From Pyrodictiaceae archaeon (GTDB taxonomy: Archaea; Thermoproteota; Thermoprotei_A; Sulfolobales; Pyrodictiaceae), in contig JALVSY010000007.1 in NCBI GenBank assembly GCA_027036135.1, forward strand, positions 500,880 to 564,879: 64,000 nucleotides of DNA, in the 5' to 3' direction. Within the stretch, counting starts at the first letter, position 1, and every line of letters starts with the position of its first letter. This document shows, piece by piece, positions 42,928-50,796 of this stretch. Under the pieces are notes generated by a model. That model worked only from the letters and a program-made list of their open reading frames with translations, was not told the origin of the DNA and made no database searches. The position numbers and the translations under genes are program-made.

Positions 42928-43847
42928 CAGAGGCTAAGCCCTACTGGGACCCAGGGAGGGTATCGCGCTATACCCGGTTCTCTGCCCTAATGCGCCTAGT
43001 ACGCATAGAGCACACCTTGTTCAGCCTCCCCTTCGCCTATGCTGGCGCAGTCCTAGCCTACGCGGCGGGGCTTGGATGGTGGCAAGCACTCTGGATAGGC
43101 CTCGCGGTCCTCGGGCTCCGGACAGCCGCTATGAGCTTCAACAACATAGCCGACCTAGACATTGACCGGCTTAATCCCCGCACAGCTAAGCGCCCCCTCG
43201 TAACCGGGGCTGTTAGGCTACGCGACGCCTGGCTCCTCGTGATAATCGGTAGCCTGCTCTACTACGCCTCGGCAGCGGCTCTGAACAGGTACGCGCTCGT
43301 CCTTAGCCCAGTACTATGGCTACTAGCCATGACGTATCCCTATGCTAAGCGGGTTCACTGGCTCCCACACATCCACCTAGGCCTAGTACTTGGATTCGTT
43401 GTGTTCGGCGGCGCAGTCGCGACCTATGGCGCGGTGGCGAGGAGCCTCGGCGATGTCCTCGCCCACATTCCGTGGGTCTATGTTGTCGCTGTTGCTCTCT
43501 GGGTGGCTGGCTTCGACACCTACTACGCAATAATGGACATGGACTTCGACAAGAGGATGGGGCTCGGAAGCATACCGGCAAGACTTGGCGCGAGAGGGGC
43601 TCTCTGGGCTAGCCGAGTAATGCACCTAGTCACAGCAGTGCTACTAGTAGCGAGTATACCACTATACCGCCTAGGAGCGATAGGCGCAGCAGGCATAGCG
43701 ATCGGCGTACTGCTCCTCATGTACCAGCACGTTCTCCTAGCACGCGGAGGCCTAGAAGCAATACCTAGGGCCTTTAACACGAACCTTGCCCTGGGCCTCG
43801 TGATAGGCCTGAGCGTGCTCATTGATAAGCTACTACTAATTCTCTAG
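42924..43847 (+). CDS. ubiA: UbiA-family prenyltransferase, 307 aa
   Basis: It attaches a polyprenyl chain to an aromatic acceptor in the membrane. The first Asp-rich motif NNIADLDIDRLNPRTAKRP follows helix 2, and the second, FDTYYAIMDMDFDK, lies between later helices. About eight to nine membrane segments are present. I choose ATG 42924, coupled to the ubiD stop through ATGA, instead of the track start inside ubiD. The pair suggests a 4-hydroxybenzoate-like prenylation and decarboxylation step. Confidence 0.92.
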   Translation: MTEAKPYWDPGRVSRYTRFSALMRLVRIEHTLFSLPFAYAGAVLAYAAGLGWWQALWIGLAVLGLRTAAMSFNNIADLDIDRLNPRTAKRPLVTGAVRLRDAWLLVIIGSLLYYASAAALNRYALVLSPVLWLLAMTYPYAKRVHWLPHIHLGLVLGFVVFGGAVATYGAVARSLGDVLAHIPWVYVVAVALWVAGFDTYYAIMDMDFDKRMGLGSIPARLGARGALWASRVMHLVTAVLLVASIPLYRLGAIGAAGIAIGVLLLMYQHVLLARGGLEAIPRAFNTNLALGLVIGLSVLIDKLLLIL

Positions 43848-43893
43848 CTCAACGACATCCAGCTATATTAGGCAAGGGCTCCTCTTCTAACAA

Positions 43894-45024
43894 GTGCCCG
43901 GGATAAGCACCTTGGCGGATCCTCGTGCATCTAGGCTGGCTCGCCTCATAGCAGAGTACTGTGTCTCCATAAGGAAGGGTGATGAGGTAGTAATAAACGC
44001 GGGGCTAGAGGCGCTCCCGCTAGTGAGAGAAGTATACAGAGAAGTCGTTACACGTGGTGGCTATCCGCTCCTAGTGAACCTGGGCGATGAGGTACTGGAT
44101 GAGATAATGTATCGCTACGCGCCCGACGATGTATTGGAGCACGTTAGCCCGGTAGAGGAGGAGCTAGTCAAGCGCATAGACGTGACGATAAACATACTGG
44201 CGCCGAGCCACACAAAGCACCTCACCGGCGTAAACCCTGAGAGAATAGCGAAGAGGAGCAAGGCGAGATTCAACCTAACAAGGATATTCATGGAGAGAAG
44301 CGCTAAGGGGGAGCTACGCTGGACAATAGCGCCTTACCCGACCCGGGCTCTCGCACAGGAAGCAGGTATGAGTATCCTTGAGTACGAGGAATTCGTCTAC
44401 CACGCGACAATGGTTGACCGAGAGGACCCTGTCAAGGCCTGGCAGGAGCAAGCAAAGTGGCAGCAGCGCATAGCGGACTTCCTAAACCGGGTGCACGAGC
44501 TACGCTACCAGGGCCCAGGCATAGACTTCTACATAAGAGTTGATGGCAGGAAGTGGATAAACGATGATGGTCGCTACAATATGCCGGGAGGAGAGGTCTT
44601 CACAGGGCCAATAGAGGATAGTGCAGAGGGCTACATAGAGTTCGACTACCCAGCTATATGGAGAGGCCACGAGGTGGAGGGCGTCAAGCTAGTATTCAAG
44701 AAAGGCGTCGTTGTGGAAGCCCATGCCCGCCGCGGAGAGGACTTCCTCCGCAAAATGCTCGAGACAGACGAGGGGGCAAAGAGGCTAGGAGAGCTAGCAT
44801 TCGGCCTAAACTACAACATAACAAGATTCACTAAGGAGATACTATTCGATGAGAAAATAGGCGGAACAATGCACATTGCCCTTGGAGCATCCTATCCAGA
44901 GACAGGTGGAAAGAACCAGTCAAGCATACACTGGGATATGATAAAGAGCCTACGAAGCCACAAAGTCTACGCAGACGGCGACCTAATATATGAGAACGGC
45001 AAATTCATCGAGGACGTTATATAG
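43894..45024 (+). CDS. Aminopeptidase T-like metallopeptidase, M29 family, 376 aa
   Basis: The M29 pattern is visible in ARLIAEYCVSIRKGDEVVINAG at the N terminus, GGEVFTGPIEDSAEGYIEFDYP near residue 230, GELAFGLN near residue 299 and SIHWDMIKSL near residue 353, which provide the Glu, His and Asp metal ligands of thermophilic aminopeptidases. It trims peptides in the cytoplasm. It starts with GTG at 43894. Confidence 0.88.
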   Translation: MPGISTLADPRASRLARLIAEYCVSIRKGDEVVINAGLEALPLVREVYREVVTRGGYPLLVNLGDEVLDEIMYRYAPDDVLEHVSPVEEELVKRIDVTINILAPSHTKHLTGVNPERIAKRSKARFNLTRIFMERSAKGELRWTIAPYPTRALAQEAGMSILEYEEFVYHATMVDREDPVKAWQEQAKWQQRIADFLNRVHELRYQGPGIDFYIRVDGRKWINDDGRYNMPGGEVFTGPIEDSAEGYIEFDYPAIWRGHEVEGVKLVFKKGVVVEAHARRGEDFLRKMLETDEGAKRLGELAFGLNYNITRFTKEILFDEKIGGTMHIALGASYPETGGKNQSSIHWDMIKSLRSHKVYADGDLIYENGKFIEDVI

Positions 45025-45299
45025 TCTTGTTAACTAAAAAATCTTTATAAATAACAACACTTTTCTTTCCTTCTTAAGGCCTCTAACCCCATATATTTCT
45101 GGCCTAGGGGGCTCAGAGAAAGCGTTATCAAGGAAGGACATGGCTTCAGTAAACACGTAGCCTAGCACTATCCCATGAATGGCCCCGGACGCGGCTACTG
45201 GTTCCCGGGGCTCCACTAGCTACAGCTTACCCGTCCCGGCCACGTGGCTGGCTAATGATTGGTAATACTCATGAAGGTGTACTATAGGAGGTGAGAGGA
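45025..45299. other. Intergenic stretch with T-rich terminator and ribosome site
   Basis: A pyrimidine-rich CTTTTCTTTCCTTCTT tract at 45061-45076 follows the M29 gene and may terminate it. GGAGGTGA at 45287-45294 is the ribosome site of the HD gene. The frame 45034-45216 on the minus strand is not convincing. Confidence 0.4.
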
Positions 45300-46091
45300 A
45301 TGTCGGCTATAAAGGTGTCACAAAGCCTTATAGAGAAGTATATAGAGAGTTCTCCCCTCTTGCTTAAGGCCTATAGATTGCTTGAGGAGGATGAGGAGGT
45401 CAACGAGTTACTAAGGGTTAGTAACATAATGGCTGTTGGTAGGCTAAAGTACAATGATCATGGCATTGTACATGCAAGGATAGTATCTGGTACAGCTCTT
45501 CACCTCCTCGACCTCTTGGTGAAGGCTGGTAGGGAGCCATCAACCCTTCGCGACGGTACCGCTAAGAGCATGGATGATGTAAGGCTCATAGTGTTGTTCT
45601 CTGCTTATCTACACGATATTGGCAATTCTGTCCACAGAACGTTTCACGAGTACCTCGGCGCCCTCCTCGCCAAGGATATACTGAATAGGTTGTTACCTGA
45701 GCTGGGTATCCGTGGTAGGAGACTCTATGATATAAGACAAGAGGTCATGCACACGATATTCGCTACAGAGTACAATACTCGCTGCTTAACAATGGAGTGC
45801 GGCATAGTAAAGATAAGCGATGGACTGGACATGGCTGAGGGAAGAGCCCGCGTACCATACAAGATGGGCAAGCTCGATATGCACGCAGTCTCAGCGATAA
45901 GCATTAAGAAGGTAGAGGTTGAGCCCGGAGAGAAGCCAATAAAGATAACAGTGTATATGAGCGATATGGCTGGCCTCTTCCAGGTAGAACAGGTATTAAT
46001 GCCCAAGATAGTGACTAGCTCAATAGACGGCGACGTAGAGGTATACATAAACGTGGATGGCAAGACCCGGAAATACTATCCCAAGGACTAA
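45300..46091 (+). CDS. HD-domain metal-dependent phosphohydrolase, 263 aa
   Basis: NDHGIVHARIV near residue 55 contains the first His, AYLHDIGN near residue 104 is the HD motif, and HEYLGA and RQEVMHTIFA add the other metal ligands. A KISDGLDMAEGRAR segment and a C-terminal beta domain follow. Such archaeal HD proteins hydrolyse nucleotides or cyclic nucleotides, and the substrate is unknown. ATG 45300 directly follows a GGAGGTGA site, which decides the start. Confidence 0.85.
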   Translation: MSAIKVSQSLIEKYIESSPLLLKAYRLLEEDEEVNELLRVSNIMAVGRLKYNDHGIVHARIVSGTALHLLDLLVKAGREPSTLRDGTAKSMDDVRLIVLFSAYLHDIGNSVHRTFHEYLGALLAKDILNRLLPELGIRGRRLYDIRQEVMHTIFATEYNTRCLTMECGIVKISDGLDMAEGRARVPYKMGKLDMHAVSAISIKKVEVEPGEKPIKITVYMSDMAGLFQVEQVLMPKIVTSSIDGDVEVYINVDGKTRKYYPKD

Positions 46092-46147
46092 GCTCCCCAC
46101 CACCAACACCTAGCTCTCTGAAGGAACAACAGCTGGTACAAGGGGCT

Positions 46148-46831
46148 ATGAAGAAGCTCAGAATAGTCCTGGTAGAGTCGCCGCTTGAGCTAGTACCCCG
46201 GGAGATATGGAGTCATCCACAGGTAAGGAGATATGCTAAGCGATTCGAGATAGAGCCAGGCGAGACCCTGCTAGACAAGACCTACCATTATTACGCTATG
46301 GCCGGGCTAGAGGAGAAATGGAAGCGCGGTAGACCCGACATAGTGCACTTCTCCCTACTCCTGCTACAGGATAGCCTGCTCAACCAGAGAGGCCTCCTAG
46401 AGACCTATGTACACGTGAGGGATGGACGTGTCTACTACGTTAGGCCCGAGACCAGGCTACCAAAACACTACGATAGGTTCAAGGGGCTCATGGCCCAGCT
46501 ACTAATCCACGACAAGCTCCCACCCGGTAGCGAGGAGCCACTCATAGAGAAAACCGCTGATAACCTAGAGGAGCTAACGAGACGCCTAGGAGGCCTCATA
46601 CTACTCTGGGAGAGAGGCGAGCCAAAGCCCCTCAGCCACATAGTAGAAGAGGCAATTCAGGAAGAACTCCCCATAGGCGTGGGGATGTTCCCGCGAGGAG
46701 ACTTCAGCAAGAAAGCGCTCAGGCTCGCCACGCGCAGGTACCGGCTAAGGGTAAACATGTCCCTCAAGGCATGGAGTGTGCTCCACTACGTCCTCTGCGA
46801 GGCAGAGAAGCAACTAGGAATAAGGCTATGA
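46148..46831 (+). CDS. nep1: 16S rRNA pseudouridine N1-methyltransferase Nep1 (EMG1)
   Basis: It methylates a pseudouridine in helix 35 of 16S rRNA and helps small-subunit assembly, within the SPOUT superfamily. RGRPDIVHFSLLLLQDSLLNQRGLLETYVH near residue 59-88 is the Nep1 signature, and the SAM knot region near residues 160-200 includes IGVGMFPRGDFS. The 227 residues match archaeal members. Confidence 0.92.
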   Translation: MKKLRIVLVESPLELVPREIWSHPQVRRYAKRFEIEPGETLLDKTYHYYAMAGLEEKWKRGRPDIVHFSLLLLQDSLLNQRGLLETYVHVRDGRVYYVRPETRLPKHYDRFKGLMAQLLIHDKLPPGSEEPLIEKTADNLEELTRRLGGLILLWERGEPKPLSHIVEEAIQEELPIGVGMFPRGDFSKKALRLATRRYRLRVNMSLKAWSVLHYVLCEAEKQLGIRL

Positions 46832-46852
46832 CAGAGACAATAAGGAACCCAG

Positions 46853-47080
46853 TTATACAACGACAGGTATCCGGGCCCTTCTCAGCAGCTCGCGGAACTC
46901 TTCCAGGGAGAGGCCAGCGAGCCTAGCAGCAGTTCTTATATCGCCCTTCTCTATGTAGTATTTGAGTGCTTCTTTTATCCTTGGTGGCTGCTTCTCTATG
47001 AAGTCCCAGTCGGCCATACTCCTCCTAATCCTCCTAGCTTCTTCCTCTTCCTCGAGAATTTCTGCTAGCTCTGCTTGCAT
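46853..47080 (-). CDS. Antitoxin of a PIN-like toxin, copy B, 75 aa
   Basis: RRIRRSMADWDFIEKQPPRIKEALKYYIEKGD is almost identical to copy A at 47618, and a helix-turn-helix-like LAGLSLEEFRELLRRARIPVV ends it, similar to UPF0175-type antitoxins. It overlaps the toxin gene stop by 16 bases, so here the antitoxin follows the toxin. 91 bases are identical to copy A. Confidence 0.75.
   Translation of the reverse strand: MQAELAEILEEEEEARRIRRSMADWDFIEKQPPRIKEALKYYIEKGDIRTAARLAGLSLEEFRELLRRARIPVVV
46948..47038. repeat. 91-base perfect direct repeat, copy B
   Basis: These 91 bases are identical to 47713-47803. Both copies encode the core of the antitoxins on the minus strand. Perfect identity, including synonymous positions, indicates recent duplication or gene conversion. 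Confidence 0.85.
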
Positions 47081-47628
47081 AGCTTCTCTACCTCCTCTAC
47101 TGCTTTGTTTAGCGCCTTAGAGGGGAATATGTGTAGCGTATCATTGCTATACTCGTCGAAAATGCTGCGAGGGTTATCGCAATCCGGTCGTAGTATTCCT
47201 CGCTTTGTTGCCTCCAGGAGTATCTCTAATGCCCTCCACACCTTTACGCCTCTTAATTCTCGTAGAAGCCGTGGCGCTAATAGGGCTGCACGATTCTCGG
47301 TCAATACTATGTAGCCTCTCCTTCTTCCAATAACTAGGCATAGGGCCTCCGGGAGATCCATTGACGGCATTTGTGGGTGGAGGTGGCTCAGCTCGATGAG
47401 TCTACGCGCTTCCTCGATCTCGTCGGGCGAGGGTGTGTAGAGTGCTAGGGCTCCCTGTGCAAGCCCATGCGCAATCCATGCTATTGTGTTTTCGGATTTA
47501 ACCTCGTTCAGTACCTGCTCCGGGACGAATACTGCACGGAAGAGTTGGAAGAGAATGTCTCTACGCCTATAGCGGGCCCAGTCTATAAGGAAGCAAGTAT
47601 CTGCTATCGCGAACATGTTACGCGACAT
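47065..47628 (-). CDS. PIN-like toxin (DUF3368-type), 187 aa
   Basis: FAIADTCFLIDWARY near residue 5 with D9 and D15 begins a PIN fold. FVPEQVLNEVKSE provides the conserved Glu, DLPEALCLVIGRRRGYIVLTEN near residue 92-113 provides the later acidic residue, and a C-terminal extension follows. The gene is flanked and overlapped by two antitoxin genes (11 and 16 bases). It is likely a nuclease toxin. Confidence 0.8.
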   Translation of the reverse strand: MSRNMFAIADTCFLIDWARYRRRDILFQLFRAVFVPEQVLNEVKSENTIAWIAHGLAQGALALYTPSPDEIEEARRLIELSHLHPQMPSMDLPEALCLVIGRRRGYIVLTENRAALLAPRLLRELRGVKVWRALEILLEATKRGILRPDCDNPRSIFDEYSNDTLHIFPSKALNKAVEEVEKLCKQS

Positions 47629-47845
47629 TAGGTATCCTCGCCTTTATGCGTAGCTCGTTGAACTCCTCTATGGTCAGGCCAGCTATGCGGGATGCTACGT
47701 AGAGATCACCGGTCTCTATGTAGTATTTGAGTGCTTCTTTTATCCTTGGTGGCTGCTTCTCTATGAAGTCCCAGTCGGCCATACTCCTCCTAATCCTCCT
47801 AGCCTCCTCGGCGCTAACCACGTAGACGTTCTCTGAAGCAGACAC
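47618..47845 (-). CDS. Antitoxin of a PIN-like toxin, copy A, 75 aa
   Basis: It has the same core as copy B at 46853 (RRIRRSMADWDFIEKQ) and ends in ASRIAGLTIEEFNELRIKARIP, a helix-turn-helix-like region in UPF0175-type antitoxins. It starts with GTG and overlaps the toxin start by 11 bases, the normal antitoxin-toxin order. Confidence 0.78.
   Translation of the reverse strand: MSASENVYVVSAEEARRIRRSMADWDFIEKQPPRIKEALKYYIETGDLYVASRIAGLTIEEFNELRIKARIPNVA
47713..47803. repeat. 91-base perfect direct repeat, copy A
   Basis: This is the partner of 46948-47038. The two copies bracket the toxin gene, so recombination between them would delete the toxin and leave one hybrid antitoxin. Confidence 0.85.
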
Positions 47846-47957
47846 GCTTGCCCCCTAACTTGTTTAAGAACCTTGTAGCGGGTTTTAGCCTTATAGCGGA
47901 AAAGGAAGGAGCCATGCTCTGCTTGGGCATCGCTGTGGTTTACTAGGTTCTTGTATG

Positions 47958-48977
47958 CTATGGCCTTAGTCTGGGTACTCTCGTGGCTAGCTCGGAAAGA
48001 ATAGCCTCGCCGACCTCTCTCGTTGAGTGGTTCCCGCCTAGGTCGGGTGTCGTCATCCTCTTCCCCCATATCACCTTTTCTATTGACTCGCTGAGCGCCT
48101 CAGCAATGACCAGTAGTTCTTGGTCGCCATGCTCTTGGCCGAGGTATTCTAGGAGGTACTGTGTAGCTCTTAGAGCCGATACGGGGTTAGCTATCCCCTT
48201 ACCAGCTATATCCATGCCTGTTCCATGGATGGGCTCGAATAGTGCTCCTCTCTCCCCGAGCTGTGCGGAGGCGAACAAGCCTATGCTGCCAGCAATGGCT
48301 GCTGCTATATCGCTCAGTATGTCTCCGTACTGGTTGAGCGCGACAAGCACGCCGAGCCCACTAGGGTTCTTGACAATATGGTAGGCAGCGCTATCGACCA
48401 GCAAGTCCGTGGCCTCTACGCCGGGGTAGTTTCTCGCAGTGTTGTAGAACTCTTCGAGGAATAATCCATCAGTTGCACGGAGAACAGTAGCCTTATGTAC
48501 AGCTATTACCCTTTTATACCCTAGTCTCTTTGCCTGCTCGAACCCGGTCCTAGCTATTCTCCGTGCAGCTCTCCGCGTAACAATCTTCAGCGCTACAGCA
48601 ACGTCGCCGAACACGCCCTCGACTCCAGAGTATATTCCTTCGGAGCTCTCACGCACAATTACTAGGTGTGTGTTCTCTGTCTCGAATCTCCGGATATCAG
48701 CGTAGATTCCTAGCAGTCTCCTTAGCTGGAGAGTTATGCTCCTATACCCGCCCCGGCTAGGGGTAGCCAATGGCCCCTTAATGACGGCGTCGGCGCTTAG
48801 CACTAGTTCCTCGAACTCACTTGGATAGGGCTGCCCCGTCTCCTTATAGTAGGCTAGCCCCGCCTCTACGCGGACAAGCTCTATGCTATCTATACCCGAG
48901 AGCAACTTCTCAGCGAAAACCATTATCTCGGGGCCGACACCGTCGCCGGGGATCAGTACTACACGGTACCGGGGCAT
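47958..48977 (-). CDS. NAD-type isocitrate/isopropylmalate dehydrogenase family enzyme, 339 aa
   Basis: It is a beta-decarboxylating dehydrogenase with GDGVGPEI at residues 11-18, and NQYGDILSDIAAAIAG for metal and substrate binding. The substrate-recognition helix reads YRSITLQLRR (S80, T82), closer to isocitrate dehydrogenases (RSLNVALR) than to isopropylmalate dehydrogenases. HGTGMDIAGKGIANP with DI at the cofactor site indicates NAD. It is the last gene of an operon with an aconitase-like pair and a Re-citrate-synthase-like enzyme, so isocitrate is the likely substrate. Homoisocitrate or isopropylmalate remain possible. Confidence 0.8.
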   Translation of the reverse strand: MPRYRVVLIPGDGVGPEIMVFAEKLLSGIDSIELVRVEAGLAYYKETGQPYPSEFEELVLSADAVIKGPLATPSRGGYRSITLQLRRLLGIYADIRRFETENTHLVIVRESSEGIYSGVEGVFGDVAVALKIVTRRAARRIARTGFEQAKRLGYKRVIAVHKATVLRATDGLFLEEFYNTARNYPGVEATDLLVDSAAYHIVKNPSGLGVLVALNQYGDILSDIAAAIAGSIGLFASAQLGERGALFEPIHGTGMDIAGKGIANPVSALRATQYLLEYLGQEHGDQELLVIAEALSESIEKVIWGKRMTTPDLGGNHSTREVGEAILSELATRVPRLRP

Positions 48978-48983
48978 CGCTTC

Positions 48984-49496
48984 TCACCATGGTAGCCTCC
49001 CATGCCTCTTAACGTACTCAACGAGTCCGCCTGCCCTAAGTATGCTGAGCAACGGCTCCTCTAGCCCAGCGACTCGCTCCACGACGCCCCGTGTAACATT
49101 AGTCACTATGCCCTCCTCAATCCTGACCTCAACGATGTCTCCCTGCTCCGTGACATCGGGGACCCTCTTAGCAACTATGACGGGCAGCCCAGAGTTAATA
49201 GCATTCCTATAGAATATCCTGTGAAAGCTCTTAGCCATGACCGCCCCGATGTCAATCATTTTTAGTAGCCTAGCGGCGTGCTCCCTGCTACTTCCATAGC
49301 CAAAGCCCTCGCCAGCAACAATCACGTCACCGGGGCGCACCTTCTCGTAGAACCCGGGAATGACGTCAGCAAACACGTAGGGGAGCATGTCTTCTAAGCG
49401 CCCCATCTTACTATACTTGTACTTCCCGCTAATGATGTGATCCGTGGTAATGTTGTCTCCCAGGACCCATGCCCTGCCACGAACAACAAGGCTCAT
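48984..49496 (-). CDS. Aconitase-like small subunit (LeuD/LysU/HacB family), 170 aa
   Basis: GDNITTDHIISGKYKYS at residues 14-30 starts the swivelling domain, and EGFGYGSSREHAARLLK near residue 66 is the conserved substrate-binding loop. The specificity loop after the DHI motif reads YKYS, unlike the YLVY or YLRT loops I remember for isopropylmalate isomerase and homoaconitase of methanogens. It pairs with the large subunit at 49528, 31 bases upstream. Confidence 0.88.
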   Translation of the reverse strand: MSLVVRGRAWVLGDNITTDHIISGKYKYSKMGRLEDMLPYVFADVIPGFYEKVRPGDVIVAGEGFGYGSSREHAARLLKMIDIGAVMAKSFHRIFYRNAINSGLPVIVAKRVPDVTEQGDIVEVRIEEGIVTNVTRGVVERVAGLEEPLLSILRAGGLVEYVKRHGRLPW

Positions 49497-49527
49497 AGCC
49501 TGCTCATCCCTAGGGCAATGATTGGTC

Positions 49528-50796
49528 TTAGATGAGGCTTCTTGGGTCAGTTATTCTACCCGTTACCGCCGCCGCGGCAGCAGTTAACGGGCTAGCCAGG
49601 TAGACCTTGGAGTCGCGGTGCCCCATTCTCCCAACAAAGTTCCGGTTACTAGTACTGATAGCAGTCTCGCCCTCGCCTAGTAGGCCGAAGTGGGCACCGA
49701 GGCACGGGCCACATGTACCATATGTTACTACACACCCAGCTTCCGCGAGAACATCTATTATCCCATCCCTAGATAGTTCTTGGAAGACGCGCCTAGATGC
49801 TGGCACAGCTATGCATCTCACACTCTCCCGTACATGGTGCCTCCTAAGTATGCGCGCAGCGGCCACGAAGTCCTCGTAGCGCCCATTAGTACAGCTCCCA
49901 ATGAACACCTGGTCCACCTCTATCCCCTCTACCTCGGCTACTGCTTTGACATTGTCTACCCTTGGCGGCGCAGCGACGAGGGGCTCTAGGCTACCCAGCT
50001 CCAGTTCTAGCTCATCACTGTACTCCGCGCTGGCATCAGGGTAGAGCCTTGGAGCCTCAACATCATATTTCTCTAGGAGTGTCTTGGCGGTGAGCTCGTC
50101 TACTGGGAAGAGGCCGAGCTTAGCCCCGGCCTCAACAACCATGTTGCTAACTGTGAGCCTTGCCGCGAGGCTGAGTGCCTCCAAGTCGCCCTGAAACTCG
50201 AGAGCCTTATAGATGGCACCGTTAGCGCCCAGCACGGATACGAGTTTCAGGGCGACATCCTTTCCCATAACGCCTCGCGGTAGCTCAGCACCGCTAAGCC
50301 TTACACGCACCTGCTCGGGTACACGTATCCAAGCCTTACCGGAGACAGCTGCTACAGCAGCATCAGTGCTACCGACACCGGTAGCAAAGGAGCCAACTGC
50401 GCCAAGGGTAACTGTGTGGCTATCAGCGCCAAGGATTATTCTCCAAGGCCGTGCATAGCCCTCCTCAACCATCACCTGGTGACTAATACCCCGGCCAACA
50501 TCGTGTAGCCTAACTCCATGCTTCTTGGCGAATCTTCTCATCTCTTGGTGGACCAGGGCAGCAGCCACACTAGGAGCAGGCGCTGCATGGTCTATGAATA
50601 GTATAAGCCTTCCCGGATCGACCTGGTCCTCCATGCCCATTTCCCGGAGAACACGTAGCGCCAAAGGAAAGGTACCATCATGCATATAGACGTAGTCGAT
50701 AGGAACCACTACATGTTCCCCGGGTGACGGCGCCTTACCCAGCCTCTTAGCCAGAATCTTCTCAGTCATAGTAAGGGCTGGCAACGCAGTGCTCAC
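49528..50796 (-). CDS. Aconitase-like large subunit (LeuC/LysT/HacA family), 422 aa
   Basis: DSHTVTLGAVGSFATGVGSTD near residue 122, GSCTNGR near residue 293 and CGPCLGAHFG near residue 358 hold the three [4Fe-4S] cysteines and substrate residues. Together with the small subunit it isomerises a 2-hydroxy tri- or dicarboxylic acid. It overlaps the citrate-synthase-like gene by 4 bases. In this operon citrate/isocitrate is the most coherent substrate, which is an inference. Confidence 0.88.
   Translation of the reverse strand: MSTALPALTMTEKILAKRLGKAPSPGEHVVVPIDYVYMHDGTFPLALRVLREMGMEDQVDPGRLILFIDHAAPAPSVAAALVHQEMRRFAKKHGVRLHDVGRGISHQVMVEEGYARPWRIILGADSHTVTLGAVGSFATGVGSTDAAVAAVSGKAWIRVPEQVRVRLSGAELPRGVMGKDVALKLVSVLGANGAIYKALEFQGDLEALSLAARLTVSNMVVEAGAKLGLFPVDELTAKTLLEKYDVEAPRLYPDASAEYSDELELELGSLEPLVAAPPRVDNVKAVAEVEGIEVDQVFIGSCTNGRYEDFVAAARILRRHHVRESVRCIAVPASRRVFQELSRDGIIDVLAEAGCVVTYGTCGPCLGAHFGLLGEGETAISTSNRNFVGRMGHRDSKVYLASPLTAAAAAVTGRITDPRSLI

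Noticed and set aside
45034-45216. 60-residue minus-strand frame
   Set aside because: It is short and unsupported, and its end falls in the T-rich terminator region of the M29 gene.
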